Origin: a virus
DNA: 27,876 nt
Reading direction: 5' to 3' (one strand)
Virus record (IMG/VR): IMGVR_UViG_3300003323_000429
Location: 1 to 27,876 of that record
Positions within the stretch are counted from its first letter, which is position 1. Each line of letters opens with the position of its first letter. The notes beneath the pieces are model-generated. The model saw only the letters and a list, made by a program, of their open reading frames with translations, had not been told where the DNA came from and ran no database searches. This document shows positions 19,024 through 26,174 of this stretch, in pieces. The position numbers were made by a program, and so were the translations under genes.

Positions 19024-19163
19024 CCGGGGATGCGACCATCAACACAGGCCTCCCGTACGGCGATCAGCGTACAGTTCCCCACATGGAAGAGGGCGACGAG
19101 ACCCTCGCCGACAAGCTGCGGCGGGGGTCTTCTCCGTTTCAGTCCAACAGTGAGGAAGCAAGC

Positions 19164-19796
19164 ATGGCGGACACAGGGGACCAGTACGTACCCAACGCGT
19201 ACCCGGGGGTGGTCCACTTCGGTGGCGACCGGGGCTACAACTACCGACACGGTCTGGAAGGCAAGGACGCGGCGTTCATCGAGGGCCTGCACGACGCGGG
19301 CCGGGATCTGGCGGCTGCCAACGCCGACGGCATCCGCGACCTCGACAACGCCAACTCCGACGCCACCCGCGACGTCCTGGACGCGAACCGCGACCTGTCC
19401 GCCGCGCTGCACGCCGGTGGCCGCGACCGCGACTTCGCAGAGCAGATCGGGCGCGTCGAGCGGGTCGTGGTCGAGCAGGCCAAGGACAACGTCATCGCGA
19501 CCGGCCACGCCCTGAAGGAGAACGTCCAGCACATCCTGGACCAGGGCTCCCGGGGCCGCGAGACCACGCTGGAGGCCAAGGCCGACCTGATGAAGGAGCA
19601 CTGCGAGACGCAGCGCCTCGTCATCGAGAAGGCCTGCGAGGTCAAGGAGGCCGTCCACCAGGAGGCCAACACCACCCGCGAGCTGATCCGCGACGAGGCA
19701 CGCGCCGTGCTCCAGCGCGAGCTGGACGCGATCAAGCAGGAGAACACCCTGCTCAAGCTCCAGGTCAACGTTGGCGGCGCCACGCTGCGCGGCTGA
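19164..19796 (+). CDS. long coiled-coil structural protein with 11-residue repeats, 210 aa
   Basis: 210 aa. After a Tyr/Gly-rich N-terminus (QYVPNAYPGVVHFGGDRGYN) comes a repeat centred on Arg-Asp pairs at 11-residue spacing (GRDLAAANADG, IRDLDNANSDA, TRDVLDANRD). Then come about 110 residues of unbroken charged helix (VERVVVEQAKDNVI..., ETTLEAKADLMKEHCETQ, LQRELDAIKQENTLLKLQ). The hendecad pattern suggests a right-handed coiled coil, a rod or fibre-like part. ATG at 19164 has GAGGAA upstream; an ATG at 19083 lacks a ribosome site. Virion or scaffold role is inferred. Confidence 0.7.
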   Translation: MADTGDQYVPNAYPGVVHFGGDRGYNYRHGLEGKDAAFIEGLHDAGRDLAAANADGIRDLDNANSDATRDVLDANRDLSAALHAGGRDRDFAEQIGRVERVVVEQAKDNVIATGHALKENVQHILDQGSRGRETTLEAKADLMKEHCETQRLVIEKACEVKEAVHQEANTTRELIRDEARAVLQRELDAIKQENTLLKLQVNVGGATLRG

Positions 19797-19806
19797 CCCA
19801 CCCCCA

Positions 19807-19841
19807 AGCCCCCTGGGTGTCTTTCTGACGCTCGGGGGGCT
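19807..19841 (+). terminator. hairpin ending the head gene block
   Basis: AGCCCCC (19807-19813) and GGGGGCT (19835-19841) form a perfect 7-bp stem with a 21-base loop, 11 bases after the coiled-coil gene. It splits the late operon into head and tail blocks. Confidence 0.65.
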
Positions 19842-19883
19842 ACCCTGTGTCTCAAGGTCACAACTGCATATTTCCCCTGAAAC

Positions 19884-19902
19884 CGAGGGTTAGATCCCCT
19901 CG
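19884..19902 (+). promoter_or_regulatory. leader hairpin before the connector/tail genes
   Basis: CGAGGG (19884-19889) and CCCTCG (19897-19902) form a 6-bp stem with a 7-base loop in the 132-base gap 19797-19928. Upstream, TGCATATTT (19865-19873) is a possible extended -10. A promoter for the tail block starting here is plausible but the -35 is unclear. Confidence 0.4.
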
Positions 19903-19928
19903 CGTTCCCCGAAAGCAAGGACAGGTAG

Positions 19929-21005
19929 ATGGGTCGCGTGTTCTACACAACGCGCGAGAGCGTTCAGGACGCCTTCGACATCCGGGAGGCGGCCCACCGC
20001 TCCGCGCAGATCGATGATGCGATCGCGTCAGCGTCGGACGACATCGACGGCTGGCTGAACCGGCACAAGCACGGCCTGGCGCCGCGCACCGCGACCCGCT
20101 ACTTTCCGTGGCCCGTTCGTGACTACTCTCCGGCGTGGAGGCTGTGGCTGGATGAGAACGAGCTGATCAGCGTGACCACCCTCACCGCTGGCGGCACCGT
20201 GATCACCTCGGGCGACTACTTCCTGGAGCCGGTCAACTCCGGCCCCCCGTACACCCACATCGAGATCGACCTCGACTCCACCGCCTCCTTCTCGAACTCC
20301 GGCACCAGCCAGCGGGCCATCGCGATCTCCGGGGTCTGGGGCATCAACGACGACCAGAAGGCTGCCGGGGCCCTGGAGTCCGCCGTCGCGTCCACGACCA
20401 CCACCACGGTGGACGTCACCCGGGGGGACATCGTCGGCGTCGGGTCCGTCCTGGTGGTCGACTCGGAGAGGATGCTCGTCACCGCCAAGGGCACCCTGGA
20501 CACGACGCAGAACCTGGCCAGCTCGATGAACGCCCTGAACTCCGACCAGACGGTGGACGTCTCGGACGGCTCCCTCTTCTTCGTGGGGGAGCAGATCCTG
20601 ATCGACTCGGAACGGATGCGGATCACCGACATCACCGGCAACAACCTGACCGTCATCCGGGCCTACGACGGCTCCACCCTGGCGGCCCACTCCAGCGGCG
20701 CCGACGTATACGCGTACCGCCGTCTGACGGTCGAACGCGGCGCCCTGGGCACCACGGCCGCAACCCACCTCGACGCGGCCTCTGTGGCCGTCTGGGACGT
20801 TCCCAGCCTCGTCCGGGACCTGTGCAAGGCGGAGGCCATCACGAGACTGGAGCAGGAGTTCTCGGCGTACGGCGCCCGGGTCTACTCCGACGAGGCCGAG
20901 CGCGACTCCTCCGGCACCGAGGTGGTGGCCGGTCGCGGCCTGACCGACCTGCGCAAGTCGTGCGCCCGCCGGTACAAGCGGAAGTTCCGGAAGAGGGCGA
21001 TATGA
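19929..21005 (+). CDS. head-tail connector (adaptor) with an internally duplicated beta insert
   Basis: 358 aa. The N-terminus (IDDAIASASDDIDGWLNRHKHG) and the C-terminus (VRDLCKAEAITRLEQEFSAYG, basic tail) look like the helical core of a gp6/gp15-type adaptor. Between them lie two related units: DVTRGDIVGVGSVLVVDSERM and DVSDGSLFFVGEQILIDSERM, each ending in a VT/IT strand, with 42 codons between their DSERM motifs. This implies an internal duplication. The protein docks under the portal. ATG at 19929 follows a weak ACAGG site. Role is supported by position and helical ends. Confidence 0.75.
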   Translation: MGRVFYTTRESVQDAFDIREAAHRSAQIDDAIASASDDIDGWLNRHKHGLAPRTATRYFPWPVRDYSPAWRLWLDENELISVTTLTAGGTVITSGDYFLEPVNSGPPYTHIEIDLDSTASFSNSGTSQRAIAISGVWGINDDQKAAGALESAVASTTTTTVDVTRGDIVGVGSVLVVDSERMLVTAKGTLDTTQNLASSMNALNSDQTVDVSDGSLFFVGEQILIDSERMRITDITGNNLTVIRAYDGSTLAAHSSGADVYAYRRLTVERGALGTTAATHLDAASVAVWDVPSLVRDLCKAEAITRLEQEFSAYGARVYSDEAERDSSGTEVVAGRGLTDLRKSCARRYKRKFRKRAI

Positions 21006-21190
21006 AGATCACTATCGAGTGCGAGGGTCAGAAGATCGAGCTGACCAGCGACATGTTCGAGCAGTTCATGTTCTCGATGCCGCGCGACGTTCACCGCCTC
21101 GCGGACAACCGGCTCGAACTGGGTCACGCGCACTTCGTGGTGGGCGGTCAGCTCAAGCCAGGAGTCAAGCCCCGGTGGGGGGACGCCTGA
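21002..21190 (+). CDS. small hypothetical neck-region protein, 62 aa
   Basis: 62 aa, starting MKITIECEGQKIELTSDMFEQF and ending LKPGVKPRWGDA, a strand-strand-helix pattern. ATG at 21002 overlaps the connector stop (ATGA) and its TGA overlaps the next ATG (TGATG). The gene is locked between connector and terminator genes, so it is likely a head-tail joining or assembly accessory. No recognised family. Confidence 0.7.
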   Translation: MKITIECEGQKIELTSDMFEQFMFSMPRDVHRLADNRLELGHAHFVVGGQLKPGVKPRWGDA

Positions 21191-21651
21191 TGGCGATCAA
21201 CTCGCAGGACCTGATTGACCGGCTGGCGTCGCACGCCATGACCCTGGGCGTGTTCGACCGGGTCAACCAGCACGAGCCCAAGAACAAGCCCGGCCGGGGG
21301 CTGACGGCCGCCGTGTGGATCGACCGGATCGAGCCCGCCCGTGGCCGCTCCGGCCTGACCACCACCACAGCCCGGGTGGTCTTCAACGTCCGGGTCTACA
21401 CGAACATGCTCCAGAACCCGCAGGACGCCATCGACCCGAACGTCATGAACGCGGTCGACCTGCTGATCGACGCCTACACCGGGGACTTCCAGCTCGGAAC
21501 CGACGGCCGCTGGATCGACCTCCTGGGCGCCACTCAGGGGCACGAGCTGATGGCTCAGTCCGGCTACATCAACATCGACAACATGGTCTACCGGGTCATG
21601 ACGCTCAGCGTGCCGGTGATCGTGGAAGACGCCTGGACTCAGGCACCGTAA
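21190..21651 (+). CDS. tail terminator-like protein, 153 aa
   Basis: 153 aa. The pattern is an N-terminal helix (SQDLIDRLASHAMTLGVFDRV), several strands with TTTTARVVFNVRVYTNM, then a helix (MNAVDLLIDAYTGDFQLG), and a final strand VYRVMTLSVPVIVED. This matches the alpha/beta fold of tail terminator or tail completion proteins that cap the tail tube and join it to the head. Gene order (connector, this gene, tail tube) is the standard siphovirus order. Overlaps the upstream gene by one base. Function is good inference, not proven. Confidence 0.75.
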   Translation: MAINSQDLIDRLASHAMTLGVFDRVNQHEPKNKPGRGLTAAVWIDRIEPARGRSGLTTTTARVVFNVRVYTNMLQNPQDAIDPNVMNAVDLLIDAYTGDFQLGTDGRWIDLLGATQGHELMAQSGYINIDNMVYRVMTLSVPVIVEDAWTQAP

Positions 21652-21663
21652 GGAGGAAGGATC

Positions 21664-22401
21664 ATGGCAAAGCAGTCCGGGCTCGGCGACCAGCTCTTCG
21701 TGGGCAGCCGCGATATCGGCGGAGACATCAACTCGATCGGCTCGCTGGCAACCCCGCGCGGCGTGCTCCCCGGAACCGACATCACGCAGTCGGGGATGGC
21801 GAGGCTCTTCGGCATGCGGGACGCGACGGCCGAGTTCACCGCGTACTTCAACGACGCCACCAACCGGGCGCACCCCACGCTGTCCGCCCTGCCGACCACC
21901 GACGTCCAGATAACCTACCTGCGCGGCCAGGGAATCGGCTCGCCCGCGTTCTGCATCACCGGCAAGGAGGTCGACTACGCGAGCACCAGGGGGGACGACG
22001 GCAGCTTCCTGTTCAACGTCTCGGTCCCCTCCTCGCTGTACGGGGCCGACTGGGCCGTCCAGCTCACGGCTGGGAAGCAGACCGACTCGGCAGCCGCCAA
22101 CAGCACGGCCATCGACACCGGCGCGTCGGCCGCCTTCGGGTTCCAGGCCTACCTGCACGCGTTCTCGATCGGCTCGGGCACGGCGACCGTGACCATCGAG
22201 GACTCCGCCGACAACGTCACCTTCGCGGCGGTCACCGGCGGCGCCTTCACCAACGTGACGGCCGCCACCTCCGAGCGGATCCAGTCCTCCTCGGACACCG
22301 CCACCGTCCGCCGCTACGTCCGGGTCGCGACCAGCGGCACCTTCACCAACCTGGTGTTCGCCGTCGCGATCAACAAGAACGAGGCACTGAGGGCCATCTG
22401 A
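21664..22401 (+). CDS. major tail (tube) protein with C-terminal beta extension
   Basis: 245 aa. Residues about 1-140 have the tail-tube pattern, starting MAKQSGLGDQLFVGSRDIGG, with RLFGMRDATAEFTAYFND and KEVDYASTRGDDGSFLFNVS. Residues about 155-245 are a Thr/Ala-rich beta domain (HAFSIGSGTATVTIEDSADNVTF) resembling Ig-like or galectin-like decorations on tail tubes. ATG at 21664 follows AGGAGGAAGG. A shorter paralog lies at 22855 with the same N-terminal and RGDDGS signatures. This copy is the better candidate for the tube subunit with decoration. Confidence 0.85.
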   Translation: MAKQSGLGDQLFVGSRDIGGDINSIGSLATPRGVLPGTDITQSGMARLFGMRDATAEFTAYFNDATNRAHPTLSALPTTDVQITYLRGQGIGSPAFCITGKEVDYASTRGDDGSFLFNVSVPSSLYGADWAVQLTAGKQTDSAAANSTAIDTGASAAFGFQAYLHAFSIGSGTATVTIEDSADNVTFAAVTGGAFTNVTAATSERIQSSSDTATVRRYVRVATSGTFTNLVFAVAINKNEALRAI

Positions 22402-22853
22402 TGAACCGAGAACCGAACCGGCTCGACCCGGCGCTGCCCGCCAGGGCCATGCAGACCTTCCAGATCTCCGCGCCGGTCTCGACGCACACCCGGAAGGCGA
22501 CCTGCGAGGAGGTGGAGTGCGCCCAGTTTCTGCGGGGCTGGCGCATGAAGATCGACCTGGGCACCGAGCTGGGTCAGAAGCAGGCGTACTACATCAAGCA
22601 CCACTCGGGACGGGCCTACAAGGTCATCGGCCAGCACGATGGTCTGGTCGAGCTGGAGTTCAGCGGCAACCAGCCCTGCTTCGCCGAGCACCGGGTCCGC
22701 ATAGACCGCCCGGAGATCTACCGCGTCAAGGGCGGAGACTTCCGGGGGAACCCGCTGCGGACGCCCGTCCGTACGCACAAGAAGCCGGAATACTGGGTCG
22801 AGGAGTTCGCCGAGAACCAGGACCGGCTGAAGACCCGCATCGAAAGGGGTTGA
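22401..22853 (+). CDS. hypothetical protein between two tail-tube paralogs, 150 aa
   Basis: 150 aa. An N-terminal disordered part (NREPNRLDPALPARAM) is followed by TCEEVECAQFLRGWRMKIDLG with two Cys, then QKQAYYIKHHSGRAYKVIGQHDGLVELEFSGNQPCF, beta-rich with further Cys and several His. The basic tail (TPVRTHKKPEYW) is polar. It overlaps the upstream stop by one base (TGATG). It resembles conserved actinophage proteins found in the tail module, with no function that I know. Confidence 0.7.
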   Translation: MNREPNRLDPALPARAMQTFQISAPVSTHTRKATCEEVECAQFLRGWRMKIDLGTELGQKQAYYIKHHSGRAYKVIGQHDGLVELEFSGNQPCFAEHRVRIDRPEIYRVKGGDFRGNPLRTPVRTHKKPEYWVEEFAENQDRLKTRIERG

Positions 22854-22854
22854 A

Positions 22855-23262
22855 GTGGCAAAGGAATCGGGCCTTGGTTGGACGACCCTGTCTGTTGACG
22901 GGTCCGACACTGCGGCCAACGACATCAAGAATGACGTGACGAACTTCGAGTTCTCCACGCCTCGGGCCGTCCAGGAGATCACGGGAGTCGACAAGTCGGC
23001 GTTCGAGCGGCTGCTCCTGCTGGCCGACTTCTCGATCACGATCAACGGCGTGTTCAACGACGCGGCCGACAAGTCGCACGCCACGTTCAAGGACGTCGGC
23101 TCGACCTCGGTCACCCGCACAGTCGCCCTGGCGGTGTCCGGCCAGACACTCAACAACGAGTGCCTCCTGACCGACTACGCCCTGACCCGTGGCGACGACG
23201 GCTCGCTGACCTGGTCGGTCCCCGGCGTTCTCGCCGACGGCACCGTCCCGACCTGGAGCTGA
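22855..23262 (+). CDS. second tail-tube-like protein, 135 aa
   Basis: 135 aa. It starts MAKESGLGWTTLSVDGSD, contains FSITINGVFNDAADKSHATFKDV and ends with a TDYALTRGDDGSLTWSVP segment. These parallel MAKQSGLGD, AEFTAYFNDATNRAHPTLSAL and VDYASTRGDDGSFLFNV of the 245-aa protein, so the two are paralogs. It lacks the C-terminal beta extension. It may be an alternative tube subunit, or a tail-tube initiator/cap protein. GTG at 22855 follows AAAGGGG. Confidence 0.8.
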   Translation: MAKESGLGWTTLSVDGSDTAANDIKNDVTNFEFSTPRAVQEITGVDKSAFERLLLLADFSITINGVFNDAADKSHATFKDVGSTSVTRTVALAVSGQTLNNECLLTDYALTRGDDGSLTWSVPGVLADGTVPTWS

Positions 23263-23263
23263 C

Positions 23264-23671
23264 ATGCCCGAGTACCTGCTGAGCATCCGGACGCGCGTCC
23301 AGTACGACGGCGCGCTGTTCAGCGTTCGCGGACGCCGGTTGTTCAACAGGTACCAGGACGAGGTCGAGCAGGAGGGTGCCGAGTGGGCGCTGGGGGAGGT
23401 CAAGCGCAACTTCCATACCCACTTCGTGCACCCGACCGGCTACTACGAGTCCCGAGTGGAGATCCACAACTCGTCCACCGGCCCTGAAGTCTGGGACGGG
23501 GGCCACGCCGGTCCGGTGTATGGTCCCTGGCTGGAGGGTGTCGGCTCCCGGAACGCGACGACCAGATTCAAGGGCTACTGGTCGTTCCGGAAGGCCGCCA
23601 CCCGACTGGAAGCCCGCATAGGCGGCATGGCCGACCGGCTGTTCCGCCTGAAGTACGAGAACCGATTCTGA
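23264..23671 (+). CDS. HK97 gp10-like tail completion/neck protein, 135 aa
   Basis: 135 aa. Alpha/beta, with FNRYQDEVEQEGAEWALGEVKR (helix) and then GPVYGPWLEGVGSRNATTRFKGYWSFRKA, the G-P-x-Y-x-x-x-L-E-G and F-K-x-Y motifs typical of HK97 gp10-like proteins. In other phages this gene sits before the tail tube, so its location after two tube paralogs is slightly unusual. ATG at 23264 follows GGAG; it precedes the tail assembly chaperone by 10 bases. Confidence 0.75.
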   Translation: MPEYLLSIRTRVQYDGALFSVRGRRLFNRYQDEVEQEGAEWALGEVKRNFHTHFVHPTGYYESRVEIHNSSTGPEVWDGGHAGPVYGPWLEGVGSRNATTRFKGYWSFRKAATRLEARIGGMADRLFRLKYENRF

Positions 23672-23681
23672 GGAGGCACCG

Positions 23682-24065
23682 ATGGGGTACCGGAAGGTCC
23701 CGACGATCCACACGCTTGAGTTCAGCGGCACCTACGACGGTCTGGTCGTCCGCCTGAAGGGCACCAAGTTCGGCAAGGTCCGGCGCATGATCTCTCTGCT
23801 GGAGGAGGACGACAAGAACGACATTGTCCTGGACGAGATCCTCGATCTCCTGGCCGAGAACCTCGTTTCCTGGAACCTGGAGGAGGAGGACGGCTCCCCC
23901 GTCCCGGCCACCAAGGACGCCCTCAACGACCTGGAGTTCCCCATGGTCACCGAGATCGTCAACCGGTGGCTGGAGGGGATGACCGGCCCGAGCGAGGAGC
24001 TGGGAAAAGGCTCGTCGAGTGGCGGTCAGTTCCCGGGGGCACCCGTGCTGATGGAAGCGTTGTAA
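23682..24065 (+). CDS. tail assembly chaperone, short (G-type) product
   Basis: 127 aa, starting MGYRKVPTIHTLEFSGTYDG, an alpha-helical/acidic protein with MVTEIVNRWLEGMTGPSEEL before the frameshift site. It corresponds to lambda gpG: it binds the tape measure protein and organises tail-tube assembly without entering the virion. The last 18 codons after the slippery site are the unshifted end. Strong AGGAGG is eight bases before the ATG. It is followed directly by the shifted reading frame and the tape measure gene, the defining arrangement for this family. Confidence 0.9.
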   Translation: MGYRKVPTIHTLEFSGTYDGLVVRLKGTKFGKVRRMISLLEEDDKNDIVLDEILDLLAENLVSWNLEEEDGSPVPATKDALNDLEFPMVTEIVNRWLEGMTGPSEELGKGSSSGGQFPGAPVLMEAL

Positions 24066-24226
24066 CCAAGCCTCCCGAGCTGGAGGACGCTGAACTGATC
24101 ATCGGGCTGTGCGAGCGGTTCAAGTGCCTGCCGTCGCAGCTCATGGAAGAGGACGCGGAGCTGATCCGCCTGATGGCGATCGTCGTCACGGGGGCCCGGC
24201 CCGGAGAGGAGGAAGACAGTGGCTAG
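23682..24226 (+). CDS. tail assembly chaperone, -1 frameshift (G-T) product
   Basis: The second frame (24008-24226) has no start of its own and continues the chaperone after a -1 slip at GGGAAAA (24002-24008). The product is 109 residues of the short form plus 72 new residues (RLVEWRSVPGGTRADG..., ELEDAELIIGLCERFKCLPS, ending GEEEDSG), 181 aa in all. The T part links the chaperone to the tape measure or tail tube. Its stop overlaps the tape measure start. This is the standard gpG/gpGT pair; frameshift efficiency cannot be read from sequence. Confidence 0.85.
24002..24008 (+). promoter_or_regulatory. -1 programmed frameshift heptamer
   Basis: GGGAAAA fits X XXY YYZ with zero-frame codons GGA AAA (Gly108-Lys109). 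Slipping back one base gives GGG AAA and joins the downstream frame exactly. Position about 55 bases before the unshifted stop is typical. Confidence 0.85.
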
Positions 24227-26174
24227 GGTCAATATCAACATCACCGCCCGGGACCTGACCCGTGGCGAGCTCACCCGGATGCGGCACAACTTCGGGGCGC
24301 TCGGGCAGGACATGGACCGCGTCATCGGCAACCGCACCCGGCAGAACTTCCAGCGGCTCAGCCAGTCCATCACGCAGTCCCGCCGGGACCTGATGCGACT
24401 GCGCGGCACCATCCCGGACGAGGACTTCTTCCGCCTGGACACCGCCATCCGGCGCGCCCAGAACCGGATGGGGCAGGGGTTCCGGCGGACCAACCTCGCC
24501 CGGGTGCGCCAGGACGTCGACCGGATCCGGGACGGCTTCCGCGACCTGGACGAGTCATCCCGGATCCGCGTCCGGGTGGACACTGCCGCCCTGCGCCGGG
24601 CCGACGCACGCCTGGCCACCTGGCGCCGCATGCAGGCCCGCAACGGTGTCCGGGTGCGTGTCAATCCGGACGTCGACCGCAACACCTTCAGCCGCCGCCT
24701 GGGCCGGGCGCTGACGTCCCCGGCGAGGGCCATCGGGCGCACGGTCGGCGGCGTTCTCTCCGACGGCGTCGGCCAGGGCATTTCGAATGGCTTCAAGGGC
24801 GCCGGGCCGATGGTCGCGGCTGCTCTGGTGGTTGCCATCGGCGGCGCTCTGGCCGTGGTGGGCGCTGCCCTGTCCGGCCTGCTCGTCACCGCCCTGGGTG
24901 CCGCATTCGTGGGCATCGGCGGCGTGTCGGCGGCCATGTCGAAGCAGGTGCAGAAGCACTGGAACACGGCCCTGAAGTCCATGAAGAAGGACTTTGCCGA
25001 GGTGGGCGAGCCGATGATCCCGGTGCTGGACAAGGCCATCGACCGGCTGACGGAGATGTCCAGCAAGTCGGCGCCGGTGCTGAAGCAGGCCATCGAGAAC
25101 ACGACCGACGCCACGTCGAAGTTCATCGACGGCATCATGGACGGCTTCGAGAAGTTCGGCCAGGCGGCCTTCAAGCCGATCATGGACGCCTGGAACACGT
25201 TCGCGCCCATCTTCGGGCAGGAGTGGTCCGAGTTCATGGACGAACTGGGCAACTCGTTCAAGGACATGGCCAACCTGGTCAAGGACCACCCCACCGAGAT
25301 CGCTGCCGCGCTGGACGTGGTGTTCGAGGCAATCGACCTGCTCGTGGACACCGTGACCTTCCTGGGCAAGACCTGGGTGTTCGTCATGCAGAACATCGGT
25401 GACGCCATCGGTGGCGTGCTCCAGGCTGTCCGCTACCTGGTCATCGGCGTGGACGAGGCGCTGTACACCATCCTCGACAAGGCGGCGACGGCGTTCGGGT
25501 GGGTTCCCGGCCTGGGCAGCAAGCTCAAGAACGCCAGGGACAGCTTCGGCACCTTCAAGGACGACGTCGCCGGGAAGCTGGAGGACCTCGCCAACTCCGC
25601 CTACGGCTGGGACAACGCGCTGAACAAGGCCAACAAGAAGCGCAAGCTGGAGGCGGACATCTCGTCCTACCAGTCGCAGCTCGCCAAGGCCCGTGCGGAC
25701 ATGAAGAACACCACCTCGAAGAAGGCGAAGGCGAAGCTCCAGGCGGACATCTCGGACCTGCTGGCCAAGGACATCAAGGCGCGGATGATCCTTTCCCAGC
25801 TCGACGGCAAGTCGGCCACCGTGACCATCAGCACCTACTACAAGACCTACGGGGCCCCGCCCCCGGCCGCCTCTGCTGGCCGCCTCGCCCACGGCGGGAT
25901 CGCACGGGCTGCAACCGGCGGGGCCCGGAACAACATGACCCTGGTCGGCGAGCAGGGTCCCGAGCTGGTCAGCCTGGCGCCGGGCTCGCACGTCCGCTCG
26001 AACCCGGACACCCGCCGGTTCATGGCGCAGAACGCCCAGCCTTCCCAGCCGGTTCAGGTCAACGTGGTGCTGGACGGCAAGGTGCTGGCCAGAGCCATGG
26101 TCGACCCGCTGCGCGGCGAGATCCGCGACAAGGGCGGCAACGTACAGAACGCACTCGGCGTGAGGGGCAAGTAA
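24219..26174 (+). CDS. tape measure protein, 651 aa
   Basis: 651 aa, start GTG at 24219 after GAGGAGGAAG, overlapping the chaperone by eight bases. The Arg-rich helical N-terminus (LTRMRHNFGALGQDMDRVIG...) leads to a long hydrophobic stretch near residues 195-243 (VAAALVVAIGGALAVVGAAL...), then amphipathic helices. The C-terminus has the typical GGIARAATGGARNNMTLVGEQGPELVSL motif. It sets tail length: at about 1.5 angstrom per residue the tail would be about 100 nm. No lytic transglycosylase or peptidase motif is seen. Short for a siphovirus tape measure but intact. Confidence 0.92.
   Translation: MARVNINITARDLTRGELTRMRHNFGALGQDMDRVIGNRTRQNFQRLSQSITQSRRDLMRLRGTIPDEDFFRLDTAIRRAQNRMGQGFRRTNLARVRQDVDRIRDGFRDLDESSRIRVRVDTAALRRADARLATWRRMQARNGVRVRVNPDVDRNTFSRRLGRALTSPARAIGRTVGGVLSDGVGQGISNGFKGAGPMVAAALVVAIGGALAVVGAALSGLLVTALGAAFVGIGGVSAAMSKQVQKHWNTALKSMKKDFAEVGEPMIPVLDKAIDRLTEMSSKSAPVLKQAIENTTDATSKFIDGIMDGFEKFGQAAFKPIMDAWNTFAPIFGQEWSEFMDELGNSFKDMANLVKDHPTEIAAALDVVFEAIDLLVDTVTFLGKTWVFVMQNIGDAIGGVLQAVRYLVIGVDEALYTILDKAATAFGWVPGLGSKLKNARDSFGTFKDDVAGKLEDLANSAYGWDNALNKANKKRKLEADISSYQSQLAKARADMKNTTSKKAKAKLQADISDLLAKDIKARMILSQLDGKSATVTISTYYKTYGAPPPAASAGRLAHGGIARAATGGARNNMTLVGEQGPELVSLAPGSHVRSNPDTRRFMAQNAQPSQPVQVNVVLDGKVLARAMVDPLRGEIRDKGGNVQNALGVRGK

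Noticed and set aside
19083-19163. Upstream ATG start for the coiled-coil protein
   Set aside because: No ribosome site; the ATG at 19164 has GAGGAA at good spacing.
24026-25991. Long antisense frames over the tape measure gene
   Set aside because: High-GC shadow frames; the plus-strand tape measure is unambiguous.
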